Origin: Croceicoccus mobilis
GTDB lineage: Bacteria; Pseudomonadota; Alphaproteobacteria; Sphingomonadales; Sphingomonadaceae
Assembly: GCF_001661965.1 (NCBI RefSeq)
Contig: NZ_LYWZ01000025.1
Span: forward strand, 351,956-415,955
Reading direction: 5' to 3'
Length of the DNA stretch: 64,000 nt
Under the pieces are notes generated by a model. That model was not told where the DNA came from. It saw only the letters and a program-made list of their open reading frames with translations, and did no database searches. This document shows, one piece after another, positions 1-11,519 of the stretch. The translations under genes were made by a program, and so were the position numbers. Position 1 is the first letter of the stretch, and each line of letters begins with the position of its first letter.

Positions 1-65
1 GCGACCCACTGGGCACCGATGCCCAACACGCCGACGAGGGCGATAACGAGACCTTGTTCCTGCAT
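1..65 (-). CDS. cation:proton antiporter, N-terminal fragment (runs off window)
   Basis: The reverse strand from position 65 reads ATG followed by 20 further codons with no stop before the window edge. The peptide, beginning MQEQGLVIALVGVLGIGAQ, is a hydrophobic first helix of the kind seen at the start of sphingomonad sodium/potassium:proton antiporters (CPA family, inner membrane). Only this first membrane segment is visible, so the assignment rests on resemblance of about 20 residues. It is divergent from the yihY-like gene, and the 170 bp between them should hold both promoters. Confidence 0.55.
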   Translation of the reverse strand, partial: MQEQGLVIALVGVLGIGAQWV

Positions 66-236
66 GCCCCTCCGGTGACTGCCACACGCTTGCCGTGCGA
101 CGCAATGCGAGCTTGGTTAATGGTCGGGGAAAGCGCGAGTTCCCGTTATCGCGAAGAAAGCCATGGAACGCTCTGCCTCGCCGCCTGTTGGGCAGAGACA
201 GGGACGCCATAAACATTACAATCACAGGGGACGGTA

Positions 237-1067
237 TTGGCTTCGGTTACTTCAGGCAAATCATGGGTTAACGGGGCAAAGACCGGATGGGCCCGCGCCA
301 GCGAACATAATATCGCCCTGATCGCGGCGGGCGTCGCGTTTTACTGGTTTCTCGCCATGATCCCGCTGATCGCTGCGGCGGTGTTGACCTACGGCCTTGT
401 CGCCCAGCCCGAAACGATCGCCTCCCACATGGATGCCATCGCGCGCATGCTGCCCGGAGAGGCCGCGGCATTGGTGCAGGACCAGATGCAGGCCGCCATT
501 CAGGGTTCGGACCAGTCGCAGGGGATCGGCCTTGCCGTTTCGCTGGGGCTGGCGCTGTTCGGTGCGCGCAATGGGGCTGGATCGCTGATGCTTGCGCTGA
601 ACGTCGCTTATGAATGCAAGGATGCGCGCAGCTTCTTGCAGCGCAATCTCGTCGCTCTCGCAATCACCGCGGCCTGTGCCATAGGCGCGCTGCTGGCGGC
701 GGGCGCGATGGCGCTGCTGGGGCTCTTGGGCAACTGGCTATGGGACAATATCGTCGTCGCGCAGCTGTTGTCCGTTCTCACCTATGTCGTGCTCGGCGCG
801 TTTCTCGCGCTGGCGGCGGGGCTGCTTTATCGCTTTGGGCCAGCCTGCGGAACCGGCCCGCTGCGTTGGTGGGCCATGGGCCCGATCGCGGCAGCGGTTG
901 GCATCGGCCTGCTGACATTGGGCTTTGGCATCTACGTCACCAATTTCGGCAATTACAACGCCACCTACGGCTCGCTGGGCGCAGTGGTGGTGCTGCTGAC
1001 ATGGTTGTGGCTGTCGGCCTATATGCTGCTGCTGGGGGCAGAGCTGGACGCGGCCACGCGCGCCTAG
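237..1067 (+). CDS. YihY/BrkB-family inner-membrane protein
   Basis: This 276-aa protein has five to six hydrophobic segments (about residues 25-55, 90-115, 130-160, 175-205, 210-240 and 245-270) and the alternating Ala/Gly/Leu-rich helices of the YihY/BrkB family. The family was once called RNase BN; its members are integral inner-membrane proteins without nuclease activity, and their molecular role is not settled. The start is a TTG preceded by a purine-rich CAGGGG, which is a weak but plausible ribosome site. Its 3' end overlaps the end of the convergent oxoprolinase gene by four bases. The family call is confident; function is not inferred. Confidence 0.85.
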   Translation: MASVTSGKSWVNGAKTGWARASEHNIALIAAGVAFYWFLAMIPLIAAAVLTYGLVAQPETIASHMDAIARMLPGEAAALVQDQMQAAIQGSDQSQGIGLAVSLGLALFGARNGAGSLMLALNVAYECKDARSFLQRNLVALAITAACAIGALLAAGAMALLGLLGNWLWDNIVVAQLLSVLTYVVLGAFLALAAGLLYRFGPACGTGPLRWWAMGPIAAAVGIGLLTLGFGIYVTNFGNYNATYGSLGAVVVLLTWLWLSAYMLLLGAELDAATRA

Positions 1068-4000
1068 TCCCTGCCATAGCCACCGCCGCCGGGGGTCGCG
1101 ATTTCGAACGCATCGCCCGGATGCATTTCGGCCCCGGCGCAGGATGACAGCTCCTCGACCGCTCCGCCGGCCCGGATGACGCGGTTAAGGCCGGTCTGGC
1201 CCGCTTCTCCACCTTCCAGCCCGAATGGCGGAACGCGGCGACGGTTCGAAAGGATACCCGCCTCCATCTCCTCGCGGAAACGGATGCGGCGGATGACGCC
1301 ATTGCCGCCGTGCCATTTGCCAGCGCCGCCGGACCCTGCGCGGATGGCGAAAGCCTCCAGCACTACCGGGAAACGGGTTTCGAGGATTTCGGGATCGGTG
1401 AGGCGCGAATTGGTCATGTGGGTTTGCACCGCGTCCGCGCCGTCAAAGCCGGGGCCTGCGCCAGAACCGCCGGCGATGGTCTCGTAATACTGGTATCGGG
1501 CATTGCCGAAGGTGAAATTGTTCATCGTCCCCTGCGCGCCCGCCATCGCGCCCAATGCGCCGAATATGGTGTCAGTGACGACCTGGCTTGTCTCCACATT
1601 GCCTGCGACCACAGCGGCAGGGGCAACGGGGTTCAGCATCGAACCTTCAGGCACTTTCAGCCGGATGGGGGCGAGGCACCCCTCGTTCATCGGTACGTCG
1701 CCATCGATCATGGTCCGAATGGCGTAAAGGACCGCCGCGCGAACGATGGGGAGCGGGGCGTTGAAATTGCCCTTGTGCTGATTGCTTGTGCCGGTGAAAT
1801 CGAACAATGCCTCCCGCGCTTCGCTATCGATGGTGATGGCCAGGCGGATTGTCGATCCATCATCCATCTCATAGGCGAAGCTGCCGCTGGATAGCTGCCC
1901 CAGCAGGGCGCACACGGCTTCCTCGGCCTGTGCCATCACATGGCCCATATAGGCATCGACGACCTCACGCGATTGCCCGGCGGCAAGTCGGTTGAGTTCA
2001 GTCGATCCCTTGATGCAGGCGGCAAGCTGCGCCTTGAGGTCGGCGATGTTGCGGTCGGGATCGCGCGCCGGGAACGCGCTATCGGCAAGGCGGGCGCGCA
2101 TGTCGACTTCCAGAAAGCGGCCTTCGTCGACCAGCAGCACATTGTCGAGGAGGATGCCTTCTTCCTCGACGCTGGTGCTGGATGCGGGCATGGAGCCGGG
2201 CGCGATGCCGCCGATATCGGCATGGTGCCCCCGCGCCGCCGCCCACCATGCCGGCGCGCTATCGTCCCCATCGGCGAAGATCGGCAATACGACCGTGATG
2301 TCGGGCAAATGCGTGCCGCCATCGTAAGGCGCGTTCAGCGCATAGGCATCGCCGGGCATAATTCCGCGCCCGTCATCAGCCCTGCGCCGCGCGACCGTGC
2401 GCACGCTTTCTCCCATGGAGCCCAGATGCACCGGCATATGCGGTGCGTTGGCGATCAGATTACCTTCACGATCGAAGATCGCGCACGAGAAATCGAGCCG
2501 CTCGCGAATATTGACCGAACTGGCGCTGGCCTGAAGCGCGGCGCCCATTTCCTCGGCAATGCCCATGAACAATGCACCCATGATCGCGGTGCGCACCGGA
2601 TCGCGTTCGGTGGAAAGGGTGCGTTCACCGCTCTCGCCCGTCCGGCGCAGCAGGAGATTGCCGACATTATCGACTTGGATGCGCCAGCCCGGCTCGACCA
2701 CGATGGTCGAGACATCGTCGACCACCAGTGCCGGGCCATCGCCCTCGAAACCGGCGGCGAGGGCGGGGCGGCGATAGAGCGGGATTTGATGGGCGCGGCC
2801 GTCCATCCATGTGTCCACGGTCGCAGCTGCCGGTTCCGACGTTTCGCAAAGGGGCAGCGGTGGTCCACTGCGGCGCGGGGAACGATTGATAGCCTCGGCC
2901 CGCGCCGTGGCGGCGACGATCCGCCCTTCCGGATCGAAGCCGAAGCGTTCACGCCATTGGCTGTGAAACCATGACGCCATGTCGGACGTAGGGCCATAGG
3001 TGACTTCGACCGTGTTCTCGCTACCAGCAGGGCGTAGCTGTAGCGTCTTTTCGATGGCGATTTCCGTCGGGGCAATGCCCTGCGCTTCCAGTTCGGCCCT
3101 TGCCTCTGCGGCCAGCGTATCGAGTTGCGCCGCGATGGCGCTGTCATGCCCGTCATCCAGTGTCAGCGAAAGCGTCGCCTCCCGCATGGCGCGGCGATCG
3201 GCAAGGCCCATGCCATAAGCGGAAAGCACGCTCGCCAGCGGGTGCGCCTGAACCGTGTCGATGCCCAGCGCCTCGGCCACGAGGCAGGCGTGCTGCCCGC
3301 CCGCACCGCCGAACGCGGCAAGAGCGGCACCGGCGATGTCGTGCCCGCGACGGATAGAGATCGACTTGATCGCCTGCGCCATGTCCTGGACCGCGATGGC
3401 GATGAAGCCTTCGGCGGCCTCCATGGGCGTGAGCTTGCGGCCGGTTTGTGCCTCGATCTCAGTGCAAAGGGCTTCGAGTTTCGCGATCACCACATCGCGA
3501 TCGGGCGGCAAATCGCCATCGGGGCCGAAAACCGGCGGGAAATGCGCGGCCTGCAATTTGCCCAGTGCCAGATTGCAGTCGGTCACCGTAAGAGGACCGC
3601 CATTGCGATAGCAGGCAGGGCCGGGGAAGGCGCCAGCCGATTCCGGGCCGACGTGAAAGCGTCCGGCATGAAACTGGCAGATCGACCCGCCGCCCGAGGC
3701 AACGGTATGGATGCGCATCATGGGGGCGGCAATGCGCACCCCCTCAAGCCGGGTTTCGCCGTCGCGCTCATATTGGCCGGAATACCACGACACATCTGTC
3801 GACGTTCCGCCCATGTCGAACCCGACGACAGCCTTGAAGCCGGCCTCTTCCGCGGTGGCCGCCATGCCGACGATGCCGCCTGCCGGACCGGACAATATGG
3901 CATCCTTGCCGTGGAAACGGTCCCGCGCGGTCAGGCCGCCGTTCGACTGCATGAACAGCGCATCGCCGGAATCGCCAAGCCCTGCGGCAATGGTCGAGGT

Positions 4001-4651
4001 ATAGTCGGACAGCGGCGGAGAGACATAGGCATCGAGCACCGTCGTATCGCCGCGCGATACCAGCTTGATCAATGGCGCCAGCTCATGACTGACCGAGACC
4101 TGACGCAGGCCAAGGTCACGCGCGATGCGGGCCAGTGCTTCCTCATGCGCGGTATGGGCATATCCGTGCATCAGGCAGATCGCGACCGCCTCGATGCCAT
4201 CGGCCTTGGCGGCGGCAAGCTTCTCGCGCGCCGCTTCCTCGTTCAGTTCACGCTCCACCGTGCCGTCGGCCAGTACGCGCTCGTCGATCGCGATCACGCT
4301 GTCATAGATCGGTTCGGGCAACTTGATTTCGCGGGCGAAAAGGTCCGGGCGCTCCTGCGACCCGATTGTCAGCGCATCTTCGAAACCGGCGGTGATCGCC
4401 AGCGCGACCCGCGCGCCCTTGCGTTCAAGGAGAGCATTTGTCGCCACCGTCGTCCCAATGCGCAGGCGGCAGGGGGGCAGGGGTCCCGTGGGCGTTTCGG
4501 TAATCGTGCGGATCGCGTGGATCGCAGCGTCTTCGGCGCGGGAGGGATCCTCGGACAATAGCTTCGTGCGTTTCAGAGTGCCATCAGGGGAGAGCGCCAC
4601 CACGTCGGTAAAGGTGCCGCCACGGTCGATCCAGAACTGCCAGTCATTCAT
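1064..4651 (-). CDS. hydantoinase A/B fusion, 5-oxoprolinase-type
   Basis: This 1195-aa protein joins the HyuA and HyuB halves of the hydantoinase/oxoprolinase family in one chain, as in 5-oxoprolinase. The N-terminal half carries the ATP-binding signatures DRGGTFTDV near residue 10 and [13 protein letters not shown] near residue 280. The HyuB half begins around residue 680. The enzyme is expected to hydrolyse 5-oxo-L-proline or a related cyclic amide with ATP in the cytosol, returning pyroglutamate to glutamate. I start it at [12 protein letters not shown] (4651), where the conserved phosphate loop sits at the usual distance from the N-terminus; an in-frame ATG at 4687 would add 12 unconserved residues. 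Substrate choice (oxoproline or hydantoin) cannot be read from the sequence. Confidence 0.9.
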   Translation of the reverse strand: MNDWQFWIDRGGTFTDVVALSPDGTLKRTKLLSEDPSRAEDAAIHAIRTITETPTGPLPPCRLRIGTTVATNALLERKGARVALAITAGFEDALTIGSQERPDLFAREIKLPEPIYDSVIAIDERVLADGTVERELNEEAAREKLAAAKADGIEAVAICLMHGYAHTAHEEALARIARDLGLRQVSVSHELAPLIKLVSRGDTTVLDAYVSPPLSDYTSTIAAGLGDSGDALFMQSNGGLTARDRFHGKDAILSGPAGGIVGMAATAEEAGFKAVVGFDMGGTSTDVSWYSGQYERDGETRLEGVRIAAPMMRIHTVASGGGSICQFHAGRFHVGPESAGAFPGPACYRNGGPLTVTDCNLALGKLQAAHFPPVFGPDGDLPPDRDVVIAKLEALCTEIEAQTGRKLTPMEAAEGFIAIAVQDMAQAIKSISIRRGHDIAGAALAAFGGAGGQHACLVAEALGIDTVQAHPLASVLSAYGMGLADRRAMREATLSLTLDDGHDSAIAAQLDTLAAEARAELEAQGIAPTEIAIEKTLQLRPAGSENTVEVTYGPTSDMASWFHSQWRERFGFDPEGRIVAATARAEAINRSPRRSGPPLPLCETSEPAAATVDTWMDGRAHQIPLYRRPALAAGFEGDGPALVVDDVSTIVVEPGWRIQVDNVGNLLLRRTGESGERTLSTERDPVRTAIMGALFMGIAEEMGAALQASASSVNIRERLDFSCAIFDREGNLIANAPHMPVHLGSMGESVRTVARRRADDGRGIMPGDAYALNAPYDGGTHLPDITVVLPIFADGDDSAPAWWAAARGHHADIGGIAPGSMPASSTSVEEEGILLDNVLLVDEGRFLEVDMRARLADSAFPARDPDRNIADLKAQLAACIKGSTELNRLAAGQSREVVDAYMGHVMAQAEEAVCALLGQLSSGSFAYEMDDGSTIRLAITIDSEAREALFDFTGTSNQHKGNFNAPLPIVRAAVLYAIRTMIDGDVPMNEGCLAPIRLKVPEGSMLNPVAPAAVVAGNVETSQVVTDTIFGALGAMAGAQGTMNNFTFGNARYQYYETIAGGSGAGPGFDGADAVQTHMTNSRLTDPEILETRFPVVLEAFAIRAGSGGAGKWHGGNGVIRRIRFREEMEAGILSNRRRVPPFGLEGGEAGQTGLNRVIRAGGAVEELSSCAGAEMHPGDAFEIATPGGGGYGRD

Positions 4652-4749
4652 GATGTGGGCCTTAACCTGTTTGATCTGTCGGTGCACCCCGTGGCTTGCG
4701 GGGCATGATGCGATTGGCTAGCGGGCACGCCTTATTCAAGGATCAACCC

Positions 4750-5397
4750 ATGACAGACAGCAACGATAGCGCGAGCGGTGTGATAGAGCCCGAATTCCCG
4801 GAGCCGCGCCCGCATTCCCTGCTGGAGGATGCCTATGGCCTTTTGACCGGCGCGCTATTGCTTTCGGTCGGGCTGGTGCTGATGAAGGCAAGCGGGATCG
4901 TCACGGCGGGAATGGGCGGCGTTGCGCTGCTGTTCTCCTATCTTGTCGGGGGTGCGGTCGATTTCTGGTTCTGGGTGTTGAACATCCCGTTCCTCGTCCT
5001 GGCGTGGAGCGCGATGGGGCGCGAATTTTTCATCAAGACGGTTTGCGCCGTGACCGCCACGGCCATGTTGGCGGCTTTGACGCGCCTTTCGCTCGACATA
5101 TCCTCGATCCATCCCGCCTTCGCTGCCGTGGCGGGCGGCACGGCGGCTGGAGCGGGAGTGATGGCCATGCTCAGGCATCGCTCAGGCGTGGGCGGGGTCA
5201 CCATCCTGTCGGTGTGGCTCAACCGAAAAAAGGGGTGGAGCGTCGGCTGGCTCAGCTTCGTGCTCGACGGCATCATCATCTCGGTCGCGGTGCTGACGCG
5301 CCCGCCGGAACTGGCAGCATGGTCACTGCTGTCGGTGGTGGCGATGAGCACGGTGCTCATCGCCTTCCACAGGCCCGGGCGCTACACCGGCTATTGA
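4750..5397 (+). CDS. YitT-family membrane protein
   Basis: This 215-aa protein has five or six transmembrane helices starting about residue 30, with the glycine-rich pattern of the YitT/DUF161 family (TGALLLSVGLVLMKASGIVT). Members are inner-membrane proteins of unknown transport role; this one lacks the usual C-terminal soluble DUF2179 domain and is therefore the short form. The ATG at 4750 is preferred over the upstream in-frame ATG at 4696 because the extra 18 residues look unconserved. It diverges from the oxoprolinase gene and is followed three bases later by the stop of a convergent gene. Confidence 0.8.
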   Translation: MTDSNDSASGVIEPEFPEPRPHSLLEDAYGLLTGALLLSVGLVLMKASGIVTAGMGGVALLFSYLVGGAVDFWFWVLNIPFLVLAWSAMGREFFIKTVCAVTATAMLAALTRLSLDISSIHPAFAAVAGGTAAGAGVMAMLRHRSGVGGVTILSVWLNRKKGWSVGWLSFVLDGIIISVAVLTRPPELAAWSLLSVVAMSTVLIAFHRPGRYTGY

Positions 5398-5400
5398 TCT

Positions 5401-6138
5401 TTATTCGGCGGGCTCGCGATGCGGATCGCGGATCGTGGGCGCGGTTGTCGTCACCGTTCCCGCGTTCCCGATGGAATGGACGTTCGACGGGCGCTCTTCC
5501 TCCTCGACCACACGATCTTCGACGTGCTCATCCCGGCGGGGCGCGGGTTGGGCGCGATCCTTTACCGTGGCGGTCGCATGGTCGACATCGCGGATCAGCT
5601 CGTCATACAGAGCCTCGTAATGGATCATCGCCTGGCGCAGATCCTCGGTCGAGACATCGTCGCGGCCCTGGCGAACGGCAATGTCATGGCCTTCGCGGTA
5701 GCGGCGTGCGACTTCGGGGTGATCGACGGTCAGATCGGCATGGCGCTGATCGAAATCGGCCACGGGGAAACCGCGGGCCTTCATCAACGCGCCGATGGTG
5801 CGGTCGGCGTGCAATACGGCCTCTGCCGGGCTGTTGACGAAAATGCTCTTAACCTCGGTCCATTCGTGGACGAAGCGTTCATGCTCGGCAACGGTCAGCG
5901 GGCGGATGTCGAGAGCCGCGACGCGGCGCTGGCGCTCTTCCAGCTCGTGCTCGGCCTTGCCGGTGTTGCCGGTGGTCTCAACAGTGCGGTCATATTCGTC
6001 ACCGAACCGGTCGCGCAGGCGTTTGGTGCGATTGCGGGAGATGAAATACCAGATGGCGAGGGCCGCTATCACCGCTGCGGCGATGATGACCCATACAAGC
6101 GGATTGACGGTGTTCACGGCAACATACCTCTCGTTCAT
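5401..6138 (-). CDS. membrane-anchored protein with charged cytoplasmic domain, unknown function
   Basis: The 245-aa product has a single transmembrane segment (about residues 13-34), then a long, highly charged soluble region rich in Arg, Glu and Asp, and a Pro/Glu-rich tail (from about 200) that looks disordered. Small sphingomonad proteins of this build (one N-terminal span followed by a helical region) are common and uncharacterised. It is convergent with the YitT gene, with only three bases between stops. No catalytic motif is visible and I give no function. Confidence 0.75.
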   Translation of the reverse strand: MNERYVAVNTVNPLVWVIIAAAVIAALAIWYFISRNRTKRLRDRFGDEYDRTVETTGNTGKAEHELEERQRRVAALDIRPLTVAEHERFVHEWTEVKSIFVNSPAEAVLHADRTIGALMKARGFPVADFDQRHADLTVDHPEVARRYREGHDIAVRQGRDDVSTEDLRQAMIHYEALYDELIRDVDHATATVKDRAQPAPRRDEHVEDRVVEEEERPSNVHSIGNAGTVTTTAPTIRDPHREPAE

Positions 6139-6421
6139 CCCATCCGCCGGATCAACGGGACGGGCACGAGCCGGTTCCCCGAAATACTTAACCCCCTTCG
6201 CCTTACGCCATCCCCAAAGGTCGTACCGGAATGAGACAGGCGGTGAAGGGTGCTTAAGGGATATGGTTACCGAAATTGAAGGAATCGCGGCGCTGGGTCA
6301 CATGGGGGTCAGTCACCCGATGGGGGCCGGGTGACACTTCATTCATGGCCGCCGCGCACCGTCGTCGAGAATTTGGGTCAACGGTCTGCTGCACGCCACA
6401 TTCGCAAAAGAGGGTTTGGGA

Positions 6422-6790
6422 ATGTCCACGCAATATCGTCTGCTCGAGAGGCAGGAAATCGGCGCCGAATGCAAGCTGCGCGCAAGCGGCGGCCTGGCAC
6501 GAACGGCAATCGTTGCCAATCTCACCAATGAAGGCTGCATGGTCGAGTGCATCCCGACCAGCCTGCAGCGCGGTGACACGGTCTATCTGCAGTTCGGAAA
6601 GGTCGGGCCGATCATGGCCGAGGTGATCTGGCTGCGTAAGGGGGTGAGCGCGGGGCTGCGTTTCGAAAACGCTTTGCATCCCGCTGTGTTCGACCGTCTC
6701 GTTCATGTCGCTCATCGCTCGATGATCCTGGGGCTTGAGACGGGCGAGCCGAATTATGCACCGCGTCCCGCACTGCGAGCGGTGTGTTGA
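6422..6790 (+). CDS. PilZ-domain protein (short)
   Basis: A 122-aa protein that consists of little more than one PilZ beta-barrel. The region around residues 8-35 (RLLERQEIGAECKLRASGG, then TNEGCMVEC) matches the N-terminal layout of PilZ domains that bind cyclic di-GMP, but the canonical RxxxR and D/NxSxxG motifs are degenerate, so ligand binding is doubtful. PilZ-only proteins of this size are frequent in sphingomonads. The start at ATG 6422 is preferred to the GTG-type start two codons upstream. It stands alone upstream of the opp operon. Confidence 0.7.
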   Translation: MSTQYRLLERQEIGAECKLRASGGLARTAIVANLTNEGCMVECIPTSLQRGDTVYLQFGKVGPIMAEVIWLRKGVSAGLRFENALHPAVFDRLVHVAHRSMILGLETGEPNYAPRPALRAVC

Positions 6791-6912
6791 GGGCAATACC
6801 CGGTTGAACCCTGGCGTGACTGGTCCTCCCGCGGGGTAAAAACTTACAGTTGAAACCGGTTGGGGCGCGCTGAGCCATTGCAGCGCGCCCTTTGCCATGC
6901 CAGTGTAAGGCG

Positions 6913-8607
6913 ATGGACACGTTCTCTCTGGCCGGTTCCCTCACCGGCATACGCCGTTTCTGCAAAGCCGCCCTGCTGATCTGCGCGCCCGCCTTGCTGG
7001 CTGCCTGCGGTTCGAGCGAAAGGGCCACCGACGTCGCCGCCGAGGAAGGCGTGCTGATGATCGGCATCGGTTCCGAACCCAAGACGATCGATCCCGGCCT
7101 TGCCACTGGCACGCCTGAAAGCCGTGTGCTTTACGCCTTGATGGAAGGGTTGATCGGGCAGGACCCGAAGGACGATCTCGTCAACCAGCCCGGCGTTGCC
7201 GAGAGGTGGGAAAGCAACGAGGATTTCACCGTCTGGACCTTCCACCTTCGCGAAAACGCGAAGTGGAGCAACGGCGATCCGCTGACGGCTGAGGATTTTG
7301 CCTATGCGTGGAAACGAACGCTGACGCCGGAACTTGGCGCGGAATTTGCCGAAATGCTGTTCGTGATCAAGAACGCCGAACCCTATCAAAAGGGTGAAAT
7401 CACGGACTGGTCGCAGGTCGGGGTCAAGGTCCTCGACCCCTATACGCTGCAGGTCACGCTGGAAGGGCCGACGCCGCATTTCCTCGGCATGACGAAGCAT
7501 TACACCTATTTCCCGGTCGATGCGAAAGTCGTGGAGGCCAATGGCGGCGCGGCAGATCGCCAGAGCCGCTGGTCCACGGCCGAAAATTTCGTCGGAAACG
7601 GCCCGTTTGTCATCAAACGCTGGGCGATCAGCGAAGTGATGGAGACGGTCAAGAACCCGAATTACTGGGACGCGGCCAACGTCAAGCTGAACGGCGTCAA
7701 CTTCTATCCGGTCGAGAATATCTCTGCAGAGGAAACGATGTTCCGCGGTGGGCGCCTGCACATCACCTATGAGGTGCCTTCGTCGAAGCTTCCCATCCTC
7801 AAGACCAAGTTCAAGGATGAGCTGCAGATCGACAAATATCTCGGCAGCTATTTCTACCGCGTCAACACGACCAAGCCGCCGTTCGACGATCCGCGCGTGC
7901 GCAAGGCTTTCGCCATGGCGATCGACAAGCAGCTTTTGGTCGACAAGGTGACGCAGGGTGGCCAGCAGCCCGCAACCGGCTATGTCCCGCCGGGCATCAG
8001 CGGCTACGAAGCATCGACCGCCGTTCCCTATGACGTCGAGGCGGCCAGGCGTCTGCTGGCCGAGGCCGGCTATCCCGATGGCAAGGGCTTCCCGACGCGC
8101 GAGATCCTGATCAACACGTCGGAAAACCACCGCCGCGTGGCGGAAGCGATTCAGGCGATGTGGAAGAAGAACCTCAATGTCGAGGTCGGCATCTACAACC
8201 AGGAGTGGAAGGTCTATCTCAACAGCCAGATCAACCTGGATTATGACGTTTCGCGTTCGGGCTGGATCGCGGATTATGTCTATCCCTCGGCTTTCCTCAA
8301 CATCTTCACCACGGGTGGCGGCAATAACAACACCGGCTGGGGCAACCCGCAATATGATCGCCTGATCGACGCCTCGCGCACCGCCCAGACGGAGGAAGAG
8401 CGCATGGGCCTTATGCATGATGCCGAGGAGATCCTGCTGAACGAGCTGCCGATCATCCCGATCTACTGGTATACGCGCGTGTATCTGAAGGATCCGCGGG
8501 TAAAGGGCTGGTATCCCAAGCTCCTCGACCGGCACCCTTACAAATATATCTATTTCGACAATTCCGGCACCGCTGCTGCCGATGAAGTGAATGGGGAGGG
8601 CGCCTGA
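6913..8607 (+). CDS. oppA: peptide ABC transporter substrate-binding lipoprotein
   Basis: This 564-aa protein belongs to the SBP_bac_5 family of periplasmic peptide binders. An N-terminal signal ends in a lipobox (LLAAC, Cys at residue 32), so the mature protein should be lipid-anchored on the periplasmic side. The body carries the usual family features, for example GSEPKTIDPGLATGTPES and, in the second lobe, VRKAFAMAIDK. It captures oligopeptides and delivers them to the permease encoded next door. The stop TGA overlaps the ATG of the next gene, so the operon is translationally coupled. ATG 6913 is chosen because it places the signal peptide at the N-terminus. Confidence 0.92.
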   Translation: MDTFSLAGSLTGIRRFCKAALLICAPALLAACGSSERATDVAAEEGVLMIGIGSEPKTIDPGLATGTPESRVLYALMEGLIGQDPKDDLVNQPGVAERWESNEDFTVWTFHLRENAKWSNGDPLTAEDFAYAWKRTLTPELGAEFAEMLFVIKNAEPYQKGEITDWSQVGVKVLDPYTLQVTLEGPTPHFLGMTKHYTYFPVDAKVVEANGGAADRQSRWSTAENFVGNGPFVIKRWAISEVMETVKNPNYWDAANVKLNGVNFYPVENISAEETMFRGGRLHITYEVPSSKLPILKTKFKDELQIDKYLGSYFYRVNTTKPPFDDPRVRKAFAMAIDKQLLVDKVTQGGQQPATGYVPPGISGYEASTAVPYDVEAARRLLAEAGYPDGKGFPTREILINTSENHRRVAEAIQAMWKKNLNVEVGIYNQEWKVYLNSQINLDYDVSRSGWIADYVYPSAFLNIFTTGGGNNNTGWGNPQYDRLIDASRTAQTEEERMGLMHDAEEILLNELPIIPIYWYTRVYLKDPRVKGWYPKLLDRHPYKYIYFDNSGTAAADEVNGEGA

Positions 8608-9524
8608 TGCTGCGTTTCATCGCCACGCGCCTGTTGCAGGGCGTGCTGGTCCTCCTGGCGATTTACGCCGTAACCTTCTTTCTGGTGGCCGCGACACCGG
8701 GCAGCCCGTTCAGCTCCGAACGCGCGATCAGCCCCGAAATCCTCGCCCAGATCGAAAGCTTCTACGGCTATGACAAGCCGGTGACGGAGCGTTTCGTGAC
8801 CTCCATCACCAATGTGCTGCATGGCGAATTCGGCCCTAGCGCCGTTTATGCCAACCGCACCGTCACCCAGATCATCGGCGCCAGCTTCCCGGTTTCGGCT
8901 AAGCTGGGTCTGTTCGCGCTGGCCGTGGCGCTGGGCATCGGCATTCCGGTCGGCATCCTTGCAGCGGTCAGGCAGAACAGCTGGCTCGATTACCTGCCCA
9001 TGTCGATCTCGATGGGCGGCATCTGCCTGCCGACTTTCGTCATGGGCCCCTTGCTGGTGCTGATCTTCGGCCTGATCCTTGAATGGCTGCCGGTGGCGGG
9101 CTGGTTTGGCTGGGAATATACGATCCTGCCATCGCTGACGCTGGGCCTGTATTACGCGGCTTACTTCGCGCGACTGACGCGTGGCGGCATGCTGGAAATG
9201 CTCAATCAGGACTGGGTGCGAACCGCCCGCGCCAAGGGCGTACCGGAGCGCACGATCATCTGGAAACACTGCCTGAAGGGCGGTTTGATCCCGGCGATTA
9301 CCTTCCTTGGCCCTGCGCTGGCCGGCATCATTTCCGGCAGCTTCGTCGTCGAAACGATCTTCCAGATCCCCGGCCTTGGCCAATGGTTCGTGAAGGGCGC
9401 GCTTAATCGCGACGACTTCCTGATCCTTGGCTGCACCGTGCTTTTCGCCGCGCTTATCGTGGTGATGAACCTGATCGTCGACATCGTTCAGGTCGCGCTC
9501 AATCCGCGCCTCAAATACGAATAG
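8607..9524 (+). CDS. oppB: oligopeptide ABC transporter permease, OppB type
   Basis: This 305-aa inner-membrane permease has six predicted helices and the first at residues 8-30. The cytoplasmic EAA loop that contacts the ATPases is visible near residue 200 (DWVRTARAKGVPERTIIWKH). Length and order are normal for OppB/DppB. Its start overlaps the oppA stop (TGATG), and it is followed after 14 bases by oppC. It forms one half of the transmembrane pore for imported peptides. Confidence 0.93.
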   Translation: MLRFIATRLLQGVLVLLAIYAVTFFLVAATPGSPFSSERAISPEILAQIESFYGYDKPVTERFVTSITNVLHGEFGPSAVYANRTVTQIIGASFPVSAKLGLFALAVALGIGIPVGILAAVRQNSWLDYLPMSISMGGICLPTFVMGPLLVLIFGLILEWLPVAGWFGWEYTILPSLTLGLYYAAYFARLTRGGMLEMLNQDWVRTARAKGVPERTIIWKHCLKGGLIPAITFLGPALAGIISGSFVVETIFQIPGLGQWFVKGALNRDDFLILGCTVLFAALIVVMNLIVDIVQVALNPRLKYE

Positions 9525-9538
9525 TCGGACCCAAGATT

Positions 9539-10477
9539 ATGAGCGATCATTCCGAAACCGCCGTCCTTGCCGACGAACCCGTACCCCCGCCGACCGAGGC
9601 GAGCGAAATTGCGGCCGAAGAGCTGGAGGAAGGTTCTTCCCTTTGGCGCGATGCGTGGCAACGGCTGCGCCGCAACAAGCTGGCTTTGGCGAGCCTTTTC
9701 ATCTTCCTCGCCATCTGCCTGTTCTGCGTCGCGGGGCCTTGGTTCTCGCCCTATAATGCCGATGCGCAGGATCTTTTCCTTGGCGCCGTAGGGCCAAGCT
9801 GGGCGCATCCTTTCGGCACCGATACTTTGGGCCGCGACCTGATGGTCCGCGTGATGGAGGGTGGGCGCATCTCGCTTCTCGTCGGGCTGGTCGCGACCAT
9901 GGTCGCGCTGCTGATCGGCGTGATGTATGGCGCGGTGGCGGGTTATCTCGGCGGTAAGGTCGACAGCGCCATGATGCGGTTCGTCGACCTGCTTTACGCG
10001 CTTCCCTTCACGATCTTCGTCATTTTGCTGATGGTCGCCTTCGGGCGCTCGCTCTGGCTCATCTTTGTCGCCATCGGCGCGATCGAATGGCTGACGACGG
10101 CGCGCATTGTGCGATCGGGCGTGCTGGGGCTTAAGAAGCAGGAATTCGTGGAAGCCGCCAATTCGCTGGGCTTTTCCCATATGCGCATCATCGTGCGGCA
10201 CCTGATCCCCAATGTGCTCGGCCCGGTCATCGTGGTCGCCACGCTGACAGTTCCTGCCGTGATGCTGCTGGAAGCGTTCCTCTCCTTCCTGGGCCTTGGC
10301 GTGCAGCCGCCTGACGCATCGTGGGGCGTACTTATCAACGAGGGGCAGCAGAACATGGAAATCTTCCCGTGGATGCTGATCTTCCCTGCCTTTTTCTTTG
10401 CGCTCACGCTCTTCTGCCTGAATTTCCTCGGCGATGGCCTACGCGACGCGCTCGACCCCAAGAGCGCGAAGGACTGA
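9539..10477 (+). CDS. oppC: oligopeptide ABC transporter permease, OppC type
   Basis: A 312-aa permease with an N-terminal cytoplasmic extension of about 45 residues (typical of OppC), then six helices. The family-specific segment FGTDTLGRDLMVRVMEGG lies near residue 90, and the EAA loop near residue 200 (FVEAANSLGFSHMRIIVRH). It pairs with OppB to form the membrane channel. Fourteen bases separate it from oppB and four from oppD, so all five genes should be one transcript. Confidence 0.93.
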   Translation: MSDHSETAVLADEPVPPPTEASEIAAEELEEGSSLWRDAWQRLRRNKLALASLFIFLAICLFCVAGPWFSPYNADAQDLFLGAVGPSWAHPFGTDTLGRDLMVRVMEGGRISLLVGLVATMVALLIGVMYGAVAGYLGGKVDSAMMRFVDLLYALPFTIFVILLMVAFGRSLWLIFVAIGAIEWLTTARIVRSGVLGLKKQEFVEAANSLGFSHMRIIVRHLIPNVLGPVIVVATLTVPAVMLLEAFLSFLGLGVQPPDASWGVLINEGQQNMEIFPWMLIFPAFFFALTLFCLNFLGDGLRDALDPKSAKD

Positions 10478-10481
10478 TTTT

Positions 10482-11515
<1,034 letters not shown>

Positions 11516-11519
<4 letters not shown>

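Noticed and set aside
3125..4561. 478-codon open frame opposite the oxoprolinase gene
   Set aside because: It is a high-GC antisense shadow: low-complexity composition, no domain, and the minus-strand protein is a clear family member across the same stretch.
6844..8535. 563-codon open frame antisense to the peptide-binding protein gene
   Set aside because: The plus strand encodes a typical lipoprotein with a lipobox and operon partners. The antisense frame has no recognisable features.
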